DNA of 64,000 nucleotides from Maricaulis virginensis (GCF_027922185.1 NZ_BSFE01000011.1:55755-119754); one strand, 5' to 3'; positions 16,568-25,739 are shown, counted from the first letter of the stretch. Notes: generated from the sequence alone by a model not told the origin. Translations and numbers: made by a program.

Positions 16568-17276
16568 GAACCCCTCCAGTCGGTAACGCCGACATGATCC
16601 ACACGAGATTGTGACTTGGCAAGCCCCACTCGATAGACACTCGCTTGTATTGTTCCCGTCAATTCATGGCGCAGCGTGATCTGCATCACACCGGGGCAAA
16701 ACCTGATACACCCTTCGCCTTGTCCAAAAGGTCGCAAATCAAGGTATTCATTTGACTCAGTATTTTATTTGTTTTCACAATGCCTCAATAATCGGCGAAA
16801 CAATCTGAATCACATGGTCGCGACAACCTGTACGCCTCTGAGAACAGTTCAACCAACTACTACGGGTGCACCCATGTGTAATATCGGCCGGTAGCATGAG
16901 GTCAAAACCTGACCCACTCCTTCGCGCCTCGCGCGAACTTCGCCGCCAGCCCACCAGTATAACGAGTCTTGCCTAGCGCCGGGCCGGCTGCGCGCATTTG
17001 TCCGAAAATTTTTTTTGCAGGTCGAAATTTGACCGATCTTCCGACGCCGGTGGACTGGCCCGCGCAGGCGGCCGGCTTTTTCAGACGAGGAATTGCACAA
17101 AAGGCGCCCTACGTCACGCAAAGTCAAATTTTGTCCTAAGCTCCTTAATATTCACCCCATGCTGGTCAATATCTGACCCGGCGCTATGGTTGCGCTTTTC
17201 TTGTTTCGACGGTTGTCTAGAAGTCCGCACGTCCTGGTGGGGCGGGCGTTACTTCAATCAATGTGGGGCTGTCACA
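16568..17276. other. Divergent control region between HTH gene and transfer operon
   Basis: About 700 bases without a supported gene. They hold the three GGTCA-N5-TGACC-like dyads listed separately, an A/T-richer patch near 16735-16800, a run of eight T residues near 17010 and the leader of the pilin gene. The plus-strand open frame that begins at 16998 is in frame with the pilin but lacks a plausible start, so it is treated as an upstream extension only. Confidence 0.6.
16900..17178. promoter_or_regulatory. Three related operator-like dyads upstream of traA
   Basis: GGTCAAAACCTGACC (16900-16914), GGTCGAAATTTGACC (17020-17034) and GGTCAATATCTGACC (17164-17178) are 15-bp imperfect palindromes. 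The first and last also share a preceding CATG and a following C. The spacing is 120 and 144 bp. They are likely binding sites for a dimeric regulator of the transfer operon. Confidence 0.6.
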
Positions 17277-17594
17277 ATGAAAATCAATCTTCCTTTCTTC
17301 AATCGGGGTGCCAAAGCCGCATCTCTGGTTCCCGCGCTGGGCGCCGCCGTTGTGGTGGCCGGTGCCGCGGCGCTGGCCGGTACCGACACCACCTTCTCGA
17401 CCGCCGCCACGAGCGTGACCGGCTGGCTGGAGGGCTCGCTCGGTACGACGATCGCTGTCGTCGCCCTGGTCGGTGGCGTCGTTGCAAGCGCGATCCAGTT
17501 TCGCTGGCAGCTGCTGGCCGGTTCGGTTGCGGTTGCACTCGCTGCGTCGATGGGCCCGGGCATCGTGTCCGGTCTGCTGACCGCGACGGTCTAG
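17277..17594 (+). CDS. traA: Conjugative pilin TraA
   Basis: The 105-residue product starts MKINLPFFNRGAKAASLVPALGAAV. It has a long leader followed by AGTDTTFSTAATSVTGWLEG and two strongly hydrophobic segments (TTIAVVALVGGVVASAI; LLAGSVAVALAASMGPGIV), the layout of F-type propilins. After cleavage, probably at an Ala-rich site by the S26-type peptidase encoded at 25736, it would be stored in the inner membrane and polymerise into the pilus. It is the first gene of the transfer operon, separated by 127 bases from traL, a gap often used to raise pilin expression. Confidence 0.82.
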   Translation: MKINLPFFNRGAKAASLVPALGAAVVVAGAAALAGTDTTFSTAATSVTGWLEGSLGTTIAVVALVGGVVASAIQFRWQLLAGSVAVALAASMGPGIVSGLLTATV

Positions 17595-17721
17595 CAGCTC
17601 CGCAAGCTCTCCCCTTGATGCCTCGTGAGACCGACACGGGGCATCACCCACGGCGGCGCTATTCCCCGCCCCGGGCCGCCGAAGGGCCGCACTAAGCGGA
17701 AGCATTGGAAGGTTGGTGACC

Positions 17722-18006
17722 ATGAGCGGCAATCTGATCCCTCAGCGCCTTGATGAGCCTGAACGCATACTGATTTTTACCCCGGTAGAGTTCGTCATAG
17801 TCGTCCTCTGCCTCGGTACAGGTTTGTTGTCGGGACACGTGCTGATCGGGCTGATTGCCGCCCTTCTTTTTTGGCAAGGCTACCAGAAGGCAAAGGCCGG
17901 TCTGTCGTTGCAGCGACTGTTCGGTCGAATGTACTGGTTGCTGCCACCCCGATTTGTCGGCCTGCGTCGGTCTCCAGATGCGGCGCTGCGAGAATGGGTG
18001 GGCTGA
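17722..18006 (+). CDS. traL: F-type pilus assembly protein TraL
   Basis: The 94-residue product (MSGNLIPQRLDEPERILIFT) shows the TraL pattern. A short cytosolic start with P-x-R-L-D-E-P is followed by two close membrane segments (EFVIVVLCLGTGLLSG; LIGLIAALLFWQGY) and a basic C-terminus containing RLFGRMYWLLP. It sits in the inner-membrane part of the type IV secretion channel, where it corresponds to VirB3. It lies after traA and two bases before traE. Confidence 0.9.
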   Translation: MSGNLIPQRLDEPERILIFTPVEFVIVVLCLGTGLLSGHVLIGLIAALLFWQGYQKAKAGLSLQRLFGRMYWLLPPRFVGLRRSPDAALREWVG

Positions 18007-18008
18007 CC

Positions 18009-18575
18009 ATGGATATTGGTGAAGCCACCGGTCGGGTTCGGTCCATCAGCCGTGTAACCGCTATGCTGGCCTGTCTGTGCTTGGCATTGACTGTGGCCGT
18101 CATCGCCTTGGCGTTAAGTGTGATGGCGAAGCGCGGTGAGGTTGTCCTTGTTCCCACACTGAGCTCGGAGCTTCGTATGATCAGCGGAACGCCATCCGCT
18201 GAATACATGGAAGCGATGACGCGCGACGTTGCCGCGCTGATGCTGAACCGGCACCCGAACAACACAGAATACTTCCGAGAGAACATTCTTCGCATGGTGC
18301 ATGCGTCGGTCTACGCGCAGATCGAACGCGAACTCGATGCGGCCCGGCAGGAGCGCGTGCGCACGCGCACGAGCACGGTCTTTCATCCCGTATCCATTTA
18401 TGTCGATCCCGAGGACCGGTACTCGGAGATCACCGGGATCCTTCGGACATATGTGGGCCCCGAACAGGTCGGCGAAGAGACGAAAACCTTCGCTGTTCGC
18501 TGGATCGTGGAGGGCCTCACGGTCCGATTGGCCGATTTTTCAGAAATCGAACGAGCAAACAGCCGCGCCCGATAA
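18009..18575 (+). CDS. traE: F-type assembly protein TraE (VirB5/VirB8-like position)
   Basis: From the ATG at 18009 the 188-residue protein has one N-terminal membrane helix (TAMLACLCLALTVAVIALAL) and a periplasmic domain with the TraE features: LRMISGTPSAEYME and a C-terminal TFAVRWIVEGLTVRLADFSE. TraE is part of the periplasmic scaffold of the F-type channel. The start two bases after traL and the membrane topology agree. The longer frame from 17871 overlaps traL and is rejected. Confidence 0.88.
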   Translation: MDIGEATGRVRSISRVTAMLACLCLALTVAVIALALSVMAKRGEVVLVPTLSSELRMISGTPSAEYMEAMTRDVAALMLNRHPNNTEYFRENILRMVHASVYAQIERELDAARQERVRTRTSTVFHPVSIYVDPEDRYSEITGILRTYVGPEQVGEETKTFAVRWIVEGLTVRLADFSEIERANSRAR

Positions 18576-18593
18576 GCCGGCCAGGAGGTTGCT

Positions 18594-18992
18594 ATGAATG
18601 TGACTGTTTTGGAAACCAGCCCGTTTTCACCCGCTGAGCAGGCGGCCGCTGTTGAGCGGTCGATCACCGTTAGCCGGGCACTTTATGGCGGTGAGGCGAT
18701 CGATTGCTTGGCATTGGCGATCGCGGACGAGCTTTCGTCCAGGGAAGACATTTCGCCATTGTTTTCGGCATGCGCCAAGCCGACCGATGCCAGGGAATAT
18801 CGGATTGAAGGTATCGAGATCACGCAGGCCGGATCGAGCCTGATCGTGAAGTGCTACGGGTCGATTCTTAAGGGTCGAGCCAGGGTTCATGCAATCGAAT
18901 ACGGCGCGGTTTGGCGCCGGCATGCCGGCGGCGTCACGTTGATAGATTTGGAGTGGAACCCTAGGGGCCAGCGGGAGCGGTCCCATGGTTGA
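18594..18992 (+). CDS. Unknown gene inserted between traE and traK
   Basis: This 132-residue soluble protein starts MNVTVLETSPFSPAEQ after a CCAGGAGG ribosome site and overlaps the start of traK by eight bases. It has a helical acidic first half (ERSITVSRALYGGEAIDCLA) and a beta-rich second half (IEGIEITQAGSSLIVKCYGS). No signal peptide or membrane segment is seen. In F and most MPF-F systems traE and traK are adjacent, so this is an extra, translationally coupled cytosolic component. No family recognised. Confidence 0.7.
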   Translation: MNVTVLETSPFSPAEQAAAVERSITVSRALYGGEAIDCLALAIADELSSREDISPLFSACAKPTDAREYRIEGIEITQAGSSLIVKCYGSILKGRARVHAIEYGAVWRRHAGGVTLIDLEWNPRGQRERSHG

Positions 18993-19809
18993 TGTTCGAT
19001 CCATGTTTGTGGGTATGACCCTGGGCATTATCGGGACGATCCTGTTCATGGGATCCGTGAGTTTGGGCCAGGTGCCTTTGAGTGGACCGGACGATGCCGG
19101 CGGTGGACCGCCAGCGCAGATCCAGGCCCGCATCGACGGTGGAGACTGGGGTGCGGTCAGAGTGACCGCGCGTTCCGGGCAAAGAATTCCGGCGACGCTG
19201 TCATTGTCCGAAGTAACCCGTGTGGCGTTTGAGGACGATCAGGTCTCGAGTGTTCGCGCAGCCCAAGCTGGCCGGCCGGGGGCGCCCAGCGTCGATTTTG
19301 AGCGCGATGAGCGGACTGGCGACCTCTACATTGTTGTGACCGAAGGCCTCGCCAACCAGGTCGTCTCGACATTCGTGACCACTGCGCGCGGCCATACCTA
19401 CCAGATTCTCTGGACAATCCGCGACATGCCGGCGGCGCAGCTCTTCATTCGGGGACAACATGTTGTCCCTGGTGGCAGACCTTCAGACGGGGGGCGTGCC
19501 TCCGCACACGACGCGGCCATTGTCGAGTTCGCCCAGTATGCATTTCAAGCCGATCCGCAGGATGGACGCGATCGGCCTGAAGAAGTTGCGCGCGGGGTTT
19601 ACGTGACCAGCTTGGGCGTCGTGGGGGAGGGGGCGTACCAAGGTCATGTCTTCGCGGTTGAGAACCGGTCTGACGCGGCCATAACCATCGATCATGCGGT
19701 TTTCGTCACCAGCGACACCGTCGCGGTGGCCTCCGCATTGGACATTGTGTCGCCAGGTGGTGTGGCGCGGGTGATCGTGATTGAGCCCAGAGGTGCCGAT
19801 CATGAGTGA
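18985..19809 (+). CDS. traK: Secretin-like outer-membrane core protein TraK
   Basis: The 274-residue protein has an N-terminal hydrophobic signal (FVGMTLGIIGTILFMGSVSLGQ) and the TraK/VirB9-like pattern of beta-rich periplasmic repeats, e.g. IPATLSLSEVTRVAFEDDQVSSV and GDLYIVVTEGLANQV (in parts). A C-terminal beta domain includes VYVTSLGVVGEGAYQGHVFAVENRS-like strands. It forms the outer-membrane ring with TraV and TraB. The ATG overlaps the preceding unknown gene and its stop overlaps traB by eight bases, as expected in a compact operon. Confidence 0.86.
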   Translation: MVDVRSMFVGMTLGIIGTILFMGSVSLGQVPLSGPDDAGGGPPAQIQARIDGGDWGAVRVTARSGQRIPATLSLSEVTRVAFEDDQVSSVRAAQAGRPGAPSVDFERDERTGDLYIVVTEGLANQVVSTFVTTARGHTYQILWTIRDMPAAQLFIRGQHVVPGGRPSDGGRASAHDAAIVEFAQYAFQADPQDGRDRPEEVARGVYVTSLGVVGEGAYQGHVFAVENRSDAAITIDHAVFVTSDTVAVASALDIVSPGGVARVIVIEPRGADHE

Positions 19810-21109
19810 CCCGAACAGCCAAACCCTTCGGCGCCGGCAGATCGTAACGGTAGCTGCGGCGACACTGATGGTCGGTGCAATTGGCTACTGGATCATATTC
19901 GCGCGAGATCAAGATCCGGTCCGCGCGTACGAGCAACAAGATCCAATTGATGCGCGTCAAACGATGACGGAGTTGTCGAGACAACCCGTGGCCGAGCGTG
20001 ACCTGACCGAGATATTCGAACAGCGCCTCGCAAGGTTGGAAAATCAGGCGAACGACGCGGATGAGCGCACGGCGGCTCTCGAGACAGAAAACGCGCAGTT
20101 GCGTGAGCGGCTAGCGAGTGCCGAGGCCGACAACGAAGAAATCATGACCGAAGCGAGCGCGATGCTCGAAGAACTGGCAGGCCAGCTCGCGCAGGCCCGT
20201 GCCGAAAGCCAAACGCGGGAGGCTGGTCCACCAACCCCGACTTCCCGCGGGCCGGACGGATCGGTCCCGTCCGGCCAATCTTCTCGCGCCTGGTCGGACG
20301 ATCCGTTCCGCCCGGCGGGCGTAGTTGAGGCGTCGTCATCCGCGGAGGGCCCACCGGCATTGCAGGACTCGGCACAAACGTCCCGCTCCCGCGCGCTCCA
20401 GTCTGTCAGCTTTGATGCTGTGGGTGACGACGCCTCATCCGAAATCCGACCTGCTGTGATCCGGGATGCTGAGCGATATGTGCCCCCGAATTCATATGCA
20501 CCTGCACGCGTCCTGGTAGGGGTTGATGCAGCGACTGGCACAAGTTTCGGCGCGGATCCTAAGCCTGTGATGTTTCGCATTACAGGCGCTGCGGTGTCGG
20601 TGGTCGAAGGCGATGAACATATCGAGACAGATCTTACGGGATGCGTCGTGAATGGTGCTGCCTACGGAGAGCTGTCTTCCGAGAAGGTCTATGTGCGACT
20701 TCAGCGCATGACCTGTCCATTGAACGATGGATCCGGCCGGGTGACGGAGAGCGAAGTCGAAGGCTTTGTGGCGCACGCCGGCAAAGCGGGTGTGCGAGGG
20801 CGGGTGATATCACGCGAAGGTGATCTGGCGGAGCGCGCATTGATCGCCGGCACTCTTCAGGGCCTGGGCTCCTCTTTCAGCCGGGTTGGAAGCGCGAGTT
20901 CGTTGGGCGGCCTGAGTTCGGTCACTGGCGGCGAGCCGCCGACCAGCGAAGAGATTGCGATCTCTAGCATCGGCGGCGGTGTGGAGAGCGCGGCCTCGAC
21001 ACTGTCGCAATACTACATCGAGCGAGCCGAGCAATATCAACCAGTTATCGAGATGCCGACCGGCATCGATGTCGAGATCGTGTTCCTATCGGGCGTGGTT
21101 GTCCGGTGA
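19802..21109 (+). CDS. traB: Type IV secretion scaffold protein TraB (VirB10 class)
   Basis: The 435-residue product has an N-terminal membrane anchor (IVTVAAATLMVGAIGYWIIF) and a predicted coiled coil (~residues 75-130, rich in Glu/Ala). A Pro/Ser-rich linker is followed by the C-terminal VirB10-type beta-barrel domain containing GTSFGADPKPVMFRITGAAV and GCVVNGAAYGELSSEKVYVR. TraB spans both membranes and transmits energy to the TraK/TraV ring. The ATG lies within the traK end. Length and order are as in other F-type systems. Confidence 0.9.
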   Translation: MSDPNSQTLRRRQIVTVAAATLMVGAIGYWIIFARDQDPVRAYEQQDPIDARQTMTELSRQPVAERDLTEIFEQRLARLENQANDADERTAALETENAQLRERLASAEADNEEIMTEASAMLEELAGQLAQARAESQTREAGPPTPTSRGPDGSVPSGQSSRAWSDDPFRPAGVVEASSSAEGPPALQDSAQTSRSRALQSVSFDAVGDDASSEIRPAVIRDAERYVPPNSYAPARVLVGVDAATGTSFGADPKPVMFRITGAAVSVVEGDEHIETDLTGCVVNGAAYGELSSEKVYVRLQRMTCPLNDGSGRVTESEVEGFVAHAGKAGVRGRVISREGDLAERALIAGTLQGLGSSFSRVGSASSLGGLSSVTGGEPPTSEEIAISSIGGGVESAASTLSQYYIERAEQYQPVIEMPTGIDVEIVFLSGVVVR

Positions 21110-21149
21110 ACATGAAGGGCGCAGCTGCGCGAAATTTGGAGTGAAAGCC

Positions 21150-22067
21150 ATGAGTGAAGATACTCACAACCAATCCGCGGCCAATGCCAAGCCTCTTCTT
21201 GGCGGCCGCAATCTGACCATTCTGGTGGCGGCCGTAACCGGCGTCCTGGGCTTTGTCGGCGGGAGCCTCGTGAGCTCTCTCGATTCAGCCTCACCCGATG
21301 ATATCCGGGCCAGCATTGGCAGTGTGATACCCGGCGCCAATGTGACGAGTGTCGATTGCGGCGTCGGTGGTGACGTGTGCGAGGTGTTGATCGAAGACAC
21401 CGTTCTCTACGTGGACCGAACGGGGCGATACGCATTCGCAGGATCCATGTTGGACCTGCATGAGCGGATCGACTTGACTGCGCAGCGCCAGGAGGAACTG
21501 GAGCGATTTGCTGCACTGACCGGTACACGGCGTGTCGCGGCCGCTGCCGGAAGCGCTGGGACTGCCGTTCGGCAGCCCGCTCAGCCGGCGCCGCCGCAGA
21601 ATGATTTCGGGCCTGAGCTCAGCACTGTCGATGTGACGCTGCCGATCGAAAACGCTGTCGTCTACAACGGCGGACAGGATCTTCCGGTCATTCACGTTTT
21701 CGCGGATCTGACTTGTCCTTATTGTCAGCGGCTACATGCCGAGTTCGCGTCGATCGAAGGCTATGAGATCCGCGAATACTTCGTCGACTGGCTCGGTCGC
21801 GGCGGCGGAGAGCGTGCTCGGCTCGTCCTGTGCGCTGATGATCGCGCAGCTGCGGCAAGCGAGATGTACGCAGGCGGCAATGTCGGCGTGACCCGGCCGC
21901 GTGAAGAGTGTGATGCTGAGTATGCTGGCATCGTTGAACAGAACACGGCGTTTGCACAATCCTTCGGGATGCGCGGCACGCCGACAATGGTTCACGAAGA
22001 CGGCCGCCGCTACCAGGGCGGCTACGCGCCCGCGGCGACCGTGCTGGCCTGGGCGAGTGCGTCGTGA
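21150..22067 (+). CDS. DsbC-like disulfide isomerase of the transfer operon
   Basis: The 305-residue protein has one N-terminal membrane segment (TILVAAVTGVLGFVGGSLV), a DsbC-type dimerisation region and a thioredoxin domain with CPYC in FADLTCPYCQRLHAEFAS, followed by a cis-Pro loop (MRGTPTMV). It is a periplasmic, membrane-tethered isomerase for Cys-rich transfer proteins. The huge Cys-rich TraN and the disulfide-rich TraU and TraH encoded downstream are obvious clients. ATG 21150 is preferred; GTG 21141 is possible. The stop overlaps the traV start. Confidence 0.85.
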   Translation: MSEDTHNQSAANAKPLLGGRNLTILVAAVTGVLGFVGGSLVSSLDSASPDDIRASIGSVIPGANVTSVDCGVGGDVCEVLIEDTVLYVDRTGRYAFAGSMLDLHERIDLTAQRQEELERFAALTGTRRVAAAAGSAGTAVRQPAQPAPPQNDFGPELSTVDVTLPIENAVVYNGGQDLPVIHVFADLTCPYCQRLHAEFASIEGYEIREYFVDWLGRGGGERARLVLCADDRAAAASEMYAGGNVGVTRPREECDAEYAGIVEQNTAFAQSFGMRGTPTMVHEDGRRYQGGYAPAATVLAWASAS

Positions 22068-22438
22068 TGATCGGTCGCGTCATTCTTGCTGTGGCTGCGC
22101 TCACCCTTACGGGTGGGTGCAGCTTCCTGCCCGGCCAGTCGTCGGTTTCCGGCGACTGGTCCTGCCGAGCCATCGGCCAGTCTACCTGTCATTCGATTCA
22201 CGAGAATGATGTCTACCAGGGTCGGATGGACAGACAGGCCAGGATTACCTCGGGCACTCATCTGTCGGCCGGCGGAATAGGGGCCGATCGGCCGACTTTC
22301 TACGGCAGACACGTATTACGGGTCTCTATGTTGGCATGGGTGGATGACGACGGTCACTACCACGCCCCGACAACGGTCTTCGCGCCTGTTGGCGAAGACA
22401 CCTGGGGCGAGCCGATCGTAGAGGAGGGGGACTCCTGA
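22067..22438 (+). CDS. traV: Outer-membrane lipoprotein TraV
   Basis: The ~123-residue product has a lipoprotein signal with lipobox LTGGC and then the short TraV core with two further Cys residues (WSCRAIGQSTCH). The basal function is to anchor TraK in the outer membrane in the core ring of the F-type channel. It starts within the DsbC stop (TGATG) and ends two bases before traC. A GTG one codon upstream is an alternative. The Pro-rich C-terminal half of long TraV proteins is absent. Confidence 0.78.
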   Translation: MIGRVILAVAALTLTGGCSFLPGQSSVSGDWSCRAIGQSTCHSIHENDVYQGRMDRQARITSGTHLSAGGIGADRPTFYGRHVLRVSMLAWVDDDGHYHAPTTVFAPVGEDTWGEPIVEEGDS

Positions 22439-22439
22439 C

Positions 22440-25031
22440 ATGGCCGGATCGGCGTGGGACCGGATCGATTCACTGTTAGAGAAAAGCGGCGCGGGCGCGG
22501 CATTGGATGCCATGGCTGCGCTGTTTTTCGAGCAGGCGCTGCCGAGCGATGGCCTGCGCCATAAGGGCACCTCGGCGCAAATCGCGGGCTTCCTTCCCTA
22601 TCGCGGCTACTCCGGTGCAAGCAAGATCTTCACGAATTTGAACAGCATCGGCTGGGTGCTTGAGTTGTCACCTCTCACCGGCGGCACAGAGCAAATGGAT
22701 TCGGTGCTTAGCGGTCTGTTCGAAGAAGGCTTCCCTGACGACCTTCAGGTTCAGGTGAGTACGTATGCATCACCATACATCGGCGACCTGCTGGAACGGT
22801 GGGCTTATCCGCGCGTGAAGCAGGGCGGCGTGATGGAGAAGATGGGGCGCGCCCGCGCCGAGAATATGCGGCGGATGATTTGGTCGTCCGGCTCGAAAAC
22901 GGGTCCGTTCTTTGCGCGGGACTATCGGGTCTTCATCTCGGTCTCGATGGAGAAAAAGCGCAACAGCGAACAAACAATCAAAACGCTCAAGGAAGTCCGT
23001 GAGCGCGTATCGATGGGTCTTAAGACGCTCGGTGTCGCCAGTCGGAACATGGACGCGTCTGATCTGATGTCGTTGGTGAATGGCTGGCTCTCGATGGGGC
23101 GGGAAACGCGAAACCGGCCGATGCTGTACAATCCCGCAGAGTTTCTGTGCGATCAAATGGTGCGTGCGGATACATGCCTGGAAGTCTACCGATCGCACCT
23201 TGTGAGCGAATGCACGAATTTTGGTGTCGCCAACTATCTGGATGGGCCATTGAGCGCGCGTGAGCCGTTCACGACGCGACAGGACATCCGCACATTCACC
23301 GCCAGCCGGTTTCCCAAGAGCGGATCCCAGAATCTGATGGCGTCACTGCTGGGCGATTTCGTGGGGGATCAGCTGCGTCTTTCGGGATCGTGGTGGTCTA
23401 CGCTCAAGATCAGTTATCGCAGTGCTGAAGCGTCGAAACTGGAAGCGCAGATGCGCTCGCAGCGCGCTGCTCGGCAATATAAGTCTCCGTTCAAGTCCAT
23501 GTTTCCTCACATGATCGAGAAAGCGGACGAATGGACTGCAGTGAACGGTCAGGTTCAGGACGGCGCGCGATTGGTGAAGTTTTCCTACTCCATCATGATA
23601 CAGGCGCCAGAAGGCCGCGGTGAGGAAGCGGAACGAGCGTTGCGGTCGCTTTATCGCACGCGGGGCTTTGACCTCGAACGCAACGACTGCTGCCATCTGC
23701 CGGTGATGTTGTCATCGCTTCCGATGGGTTTCGGTGACAATTTTCACAAGGACCTGCATCAGCTCAAGCTGATGCGAACGGCGACGACTCGTTCGATGCC
23801 GGGGCTGGCGCCGCTGCAGGGTCAGCCACGATCGAGCGGTCTGCCGGCGACGTTGTTGATGACACGCCTTGGTCAGCCGATTTTCTACTCGCCGTTTCAG
23901 AATGAAGGTAACGGCAATCACAACATGGCAGTAGTCGGCGCGTCTGGTTCGGGCAAGTCGGTGTTTATGCAGTGCATCGTCGTGGACGGCCTGGCTCAGG
24001 GCCACCACGCAATGGTGATCGACGACGGTCGATCGTTCGAACGGCTCTGCAAGATCATGGGAGGCGAACACGTCGTCTTCAAAGCCGATGAAGCGGTCTC
24101 GCTCAACCCATTTTCGATGATCGCGATGGAGGGCGATCCGAGCGACGACGATCTCATGGCCGCGCTCAATATGATCAATCAAGTCGTGACACTTATGGCG
24201 GTCGGTGACGATCGCCCTTCACGTGAAGAGACAGGTTTGATCGACAGCGTTGTTTCTCAGGTGTTCGCCGAGCTGGGTACAGAAGGGTCGGTAACGGACG
24301 TCCAAAAGGCACTTGAAGCGGAAGGCAGTGCACTCGGTGTTCGGATGGCCAGGGCGATGAACCCGTTTTGTCGCGGCGGGACATTTGGAAGTTTCTTCCA
24401 CGGTCCAGCGACATTGTCGCTCGAAAACCCGTTCACAGTATTCGAGATGTCCGATCTTGAGGCGAAAGCGGAGCTTCGGCCGATAATCGTGCTGTGCTTG
24501 TTATTCCAGATATCTGAACGCATGCGAATTGGCGGGCGCGAACAACGCAAGATGGTCGTGATCGACGAAAGCTGGCAGATGCTGGGAAATGGGCCAGCGG
24601 GTAAGTTCATCGAAGGCTTTGCCCGGCGCGCCCGCAAAGAGGGCGGAGCGCTCATTACCGGTACGCAAGGGGTTAATGATTACTACGTCAATGACGCCTC
24701 GAAGGCCGCGTTCGAGAATTCTGACTGGAAGGTTCTTCTGCGGATCACCGAGGAAGAGGTCGACAGTTTGAAAACGTCGCGCCGATTGGCTGTCGACGAA
24801 AGCAACCTCCATGTCGTGAAGAGTCTGAAAATGAGCCCTGGCGAATACAGTGAGCTCATCATCTTCGGACCAGGAATAAGGATGCTCGGCCGACTGGTAC
24901 TAGATCCTTATTCGGCGACGGTCTTCTCGTCATCACCTGCCGTGTTTGCGGCGATCGAGCGCGAAGTTTCGAAGGGGCGGCCGCTGGCAGATGTCATAGA
25001 GGCAATGGCGAGAGGAGGTGCCGCGACATGA
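22440..25031 (+). CDS. traC: Type IV secretion ATPase TraC (VirB4 class)
   Basis: The 863-residue protein has the TraC N-terminal domain (FLPYRGYSGASKIFTN around residues 43-60) and a C-terminal motor. The Walker A is GASGSGKS (~residues 500-507), the Walker B is KMVVIDESWQML (~704-715), and an arginine-rich FARRARKEGGALI segment follows. It powers pilus assembly and substrate transfer from the cytosolic face of the inner membrane. The start is two bases past traV and the stop overlaps the next gene, so expression is coupled. Confidence 0.95.
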   Translation: MAGSAWDRIDSLLEKSGAGAALDAMAALFFEQALPSDGLRHKGTSAQIAGFLPYRGYSGASKIFTNLNSIGWVLELSPLTGGTEQMDSVLSGLFEEGFPDDLQVQVSTYASPYIGDLLERWAYPRVKQGGVMEKMGRARAENMRRMIWSSGSKTGPFFARDYRVFISVSMEKKRNSEQTIKTLKEVRERVSMGLKTLGVASRNMDASDLMSLVNGWLSMGRETRNRPMLYNPAEFLCDQMVRADTCLEVYRSHLVSECTNFGVANYLDGPLSAREPFTTRQDIRTFTASRFPKSGSQNLMASLLGDFVGDQLRLSGSWWSTLKISYRSAEASKLEAQMRSQRAARQYKSPFKSMFPHMIEKADEWTAVNGQVQDGARLVKFSYSIMIQAPEGRGEEAERALRSLYRTRGFDLERNDCCHLPVMLSSLPMGFGDNFHKDLHQLKLMRTATTRSMPGLAPLQGQPRSSGLPATLLMTRLGQPIFYSPFQNEGNGNHNMAVVGASGSGKSVFMQCIVVDGLAQGHHAMVIDDGRSFERLCKIMGGEHVVFKADEAVSLNPFSMIAMEGDPSDDDLMAALNMINQVVTLMAVGDDRPSREETGLIDSVVSQVFAELGTEGSVTDVQKALEAEGSALGVRMARAMNPFCRGGTFGSFFHGPATLSLENPFTVFEMSDLEAKAELRPIIVLCLLFQISERMRIGGREQRKMVVIDESWQMLGNGPAGKFIEGFARRARKEGGALITGTQGVNDYYVNDASKAAFENSDWKVLLRITEEEVDSLKTSRRLAVDESNLHVVKSLKMSPGEYSELIIFGPGIRMLGRLVLDPYSATVFSSSPAVFAAIEREVSKGRPLADVIEAMARGGAAT

Positions 25032-25327
25032 ACCGTTTGCTGGGCCTGAGAATGAGTCTTCGCACGACCGTCTGGTTCGTGGATGCGGTTGCGGCGGCAC
25101 TTGGATGGTGCTGGCTAGTGTTGATTGTTCTGACGGGTTTTTCCTTTCCGCTCGTGAGTTATCTCGCCGGCGACTTTTTCACACACTACGCCAATGCACC
25201 GTCGGAGGCCCGCGAGCAATTTCATTGGGTCGCGGGCCCGATATTCGCGGCTGTTGTTCTGATCTCTGCGTGGCTGCGCTGGCACGCGCGGCCATCGCGT
25301 TTGGAAAAGGGGGAGCCCGATGTCTGA
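25028..25327 (+). CDS. Small two-helix membrane protein in the transfer operon
   Basis: The 99-residue product has two hydrophobic segments (AAALGWCWLVLIVLTGFSF; GPIFAAVVLISAWLRW) and short basic ends. It overlaps the traC stop by four bases and the trbI start by eight bases, so it is translated with them. The position between traC and trbI is held in other F-type operons by small poorly conserved genes. It may be an inner-membrane partner of pilus assembly. No family recognised. Confidence 0.7.
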   Translation: MNRLLGLRMSLRTTVWFVDAVAAALGWCWLVLIVLTGFSFPLVSYLAGDFFTHYANAPSEAREQFHWVAGPIFAAVVLISAWLRWHARPSRLEKGEPDV

Positions 25328-25739
25328 ACTGGACTTGGCAAGGGAACGGGACGCCCAGCGGCAAACGACGCCGTGGTGGAAGTCCGGCATGTTGATCGAG
25401 GTAGGTGTCGCTGCGGCTCTGGTGGGGATCGTCGTCTGGAATGTGACGCTTCAAATGGCTGTCAGCCGTAAACAGGACGAGATTGTGATCGTCGACTTCG
25501 AGCGCCTGAGCAATCTTTATACTGGCATGGCCATCGAATCCGGCGCGAGCGGCGACGCCCTTGGGGATATGACGTCCCGCTATCTCGCCGCCGCCAATGC
25601 GGCAGCCGATGATTTCGCCCGAAACACCGACACGATTGTCATTCTGAGTGCCGCAGTCGTGGGCGGAGAGGACGAAATGACGGATGTGACGGACGTCATC
25701 CATGCCCGTGCGCTGGCCAGCATCGGCGAACAAAGATGA
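25320..25739 (+). CDS. trbI: Pilus assembly protein TrbI (F type)
   Basis: The 139-residue protein has a single membrane helix (MLIEVGVAAALVGIVVWNV) and then KQDEIVIVDFERLSNLYTGM, which matches the F-type TrbI pattern of helix followed by a VxFD-like strand and an Ala-rich amphipathic C-terminus. TrbI influences pilus outgrowth and retraction. It lies before traW, as in F, with the S26 peptidase and a DUF2726 gene inserted between. Function is by family resemblance and position. Confidence 0.72.
   Translation: MSELDLARERDAQRQTTPWWKSGMLIEVGVAAALVGIVVWNVTLQMAVSRKQDEIVIVDFERLSNLYTGMAIESGASGDALGDMTSRYLAAANAAADDFARNTDTIVILSAAVVGGEDEMTDVTDVIHARALASIGEQR

Noticed and set aside
16998..17276. N-terminal extension of the pilin frame to 16998
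   Set aside because: It has no ribosome site, crosses a T8 run and two operator-like dyads, and propilins of this type begin at the ATG at 17277.
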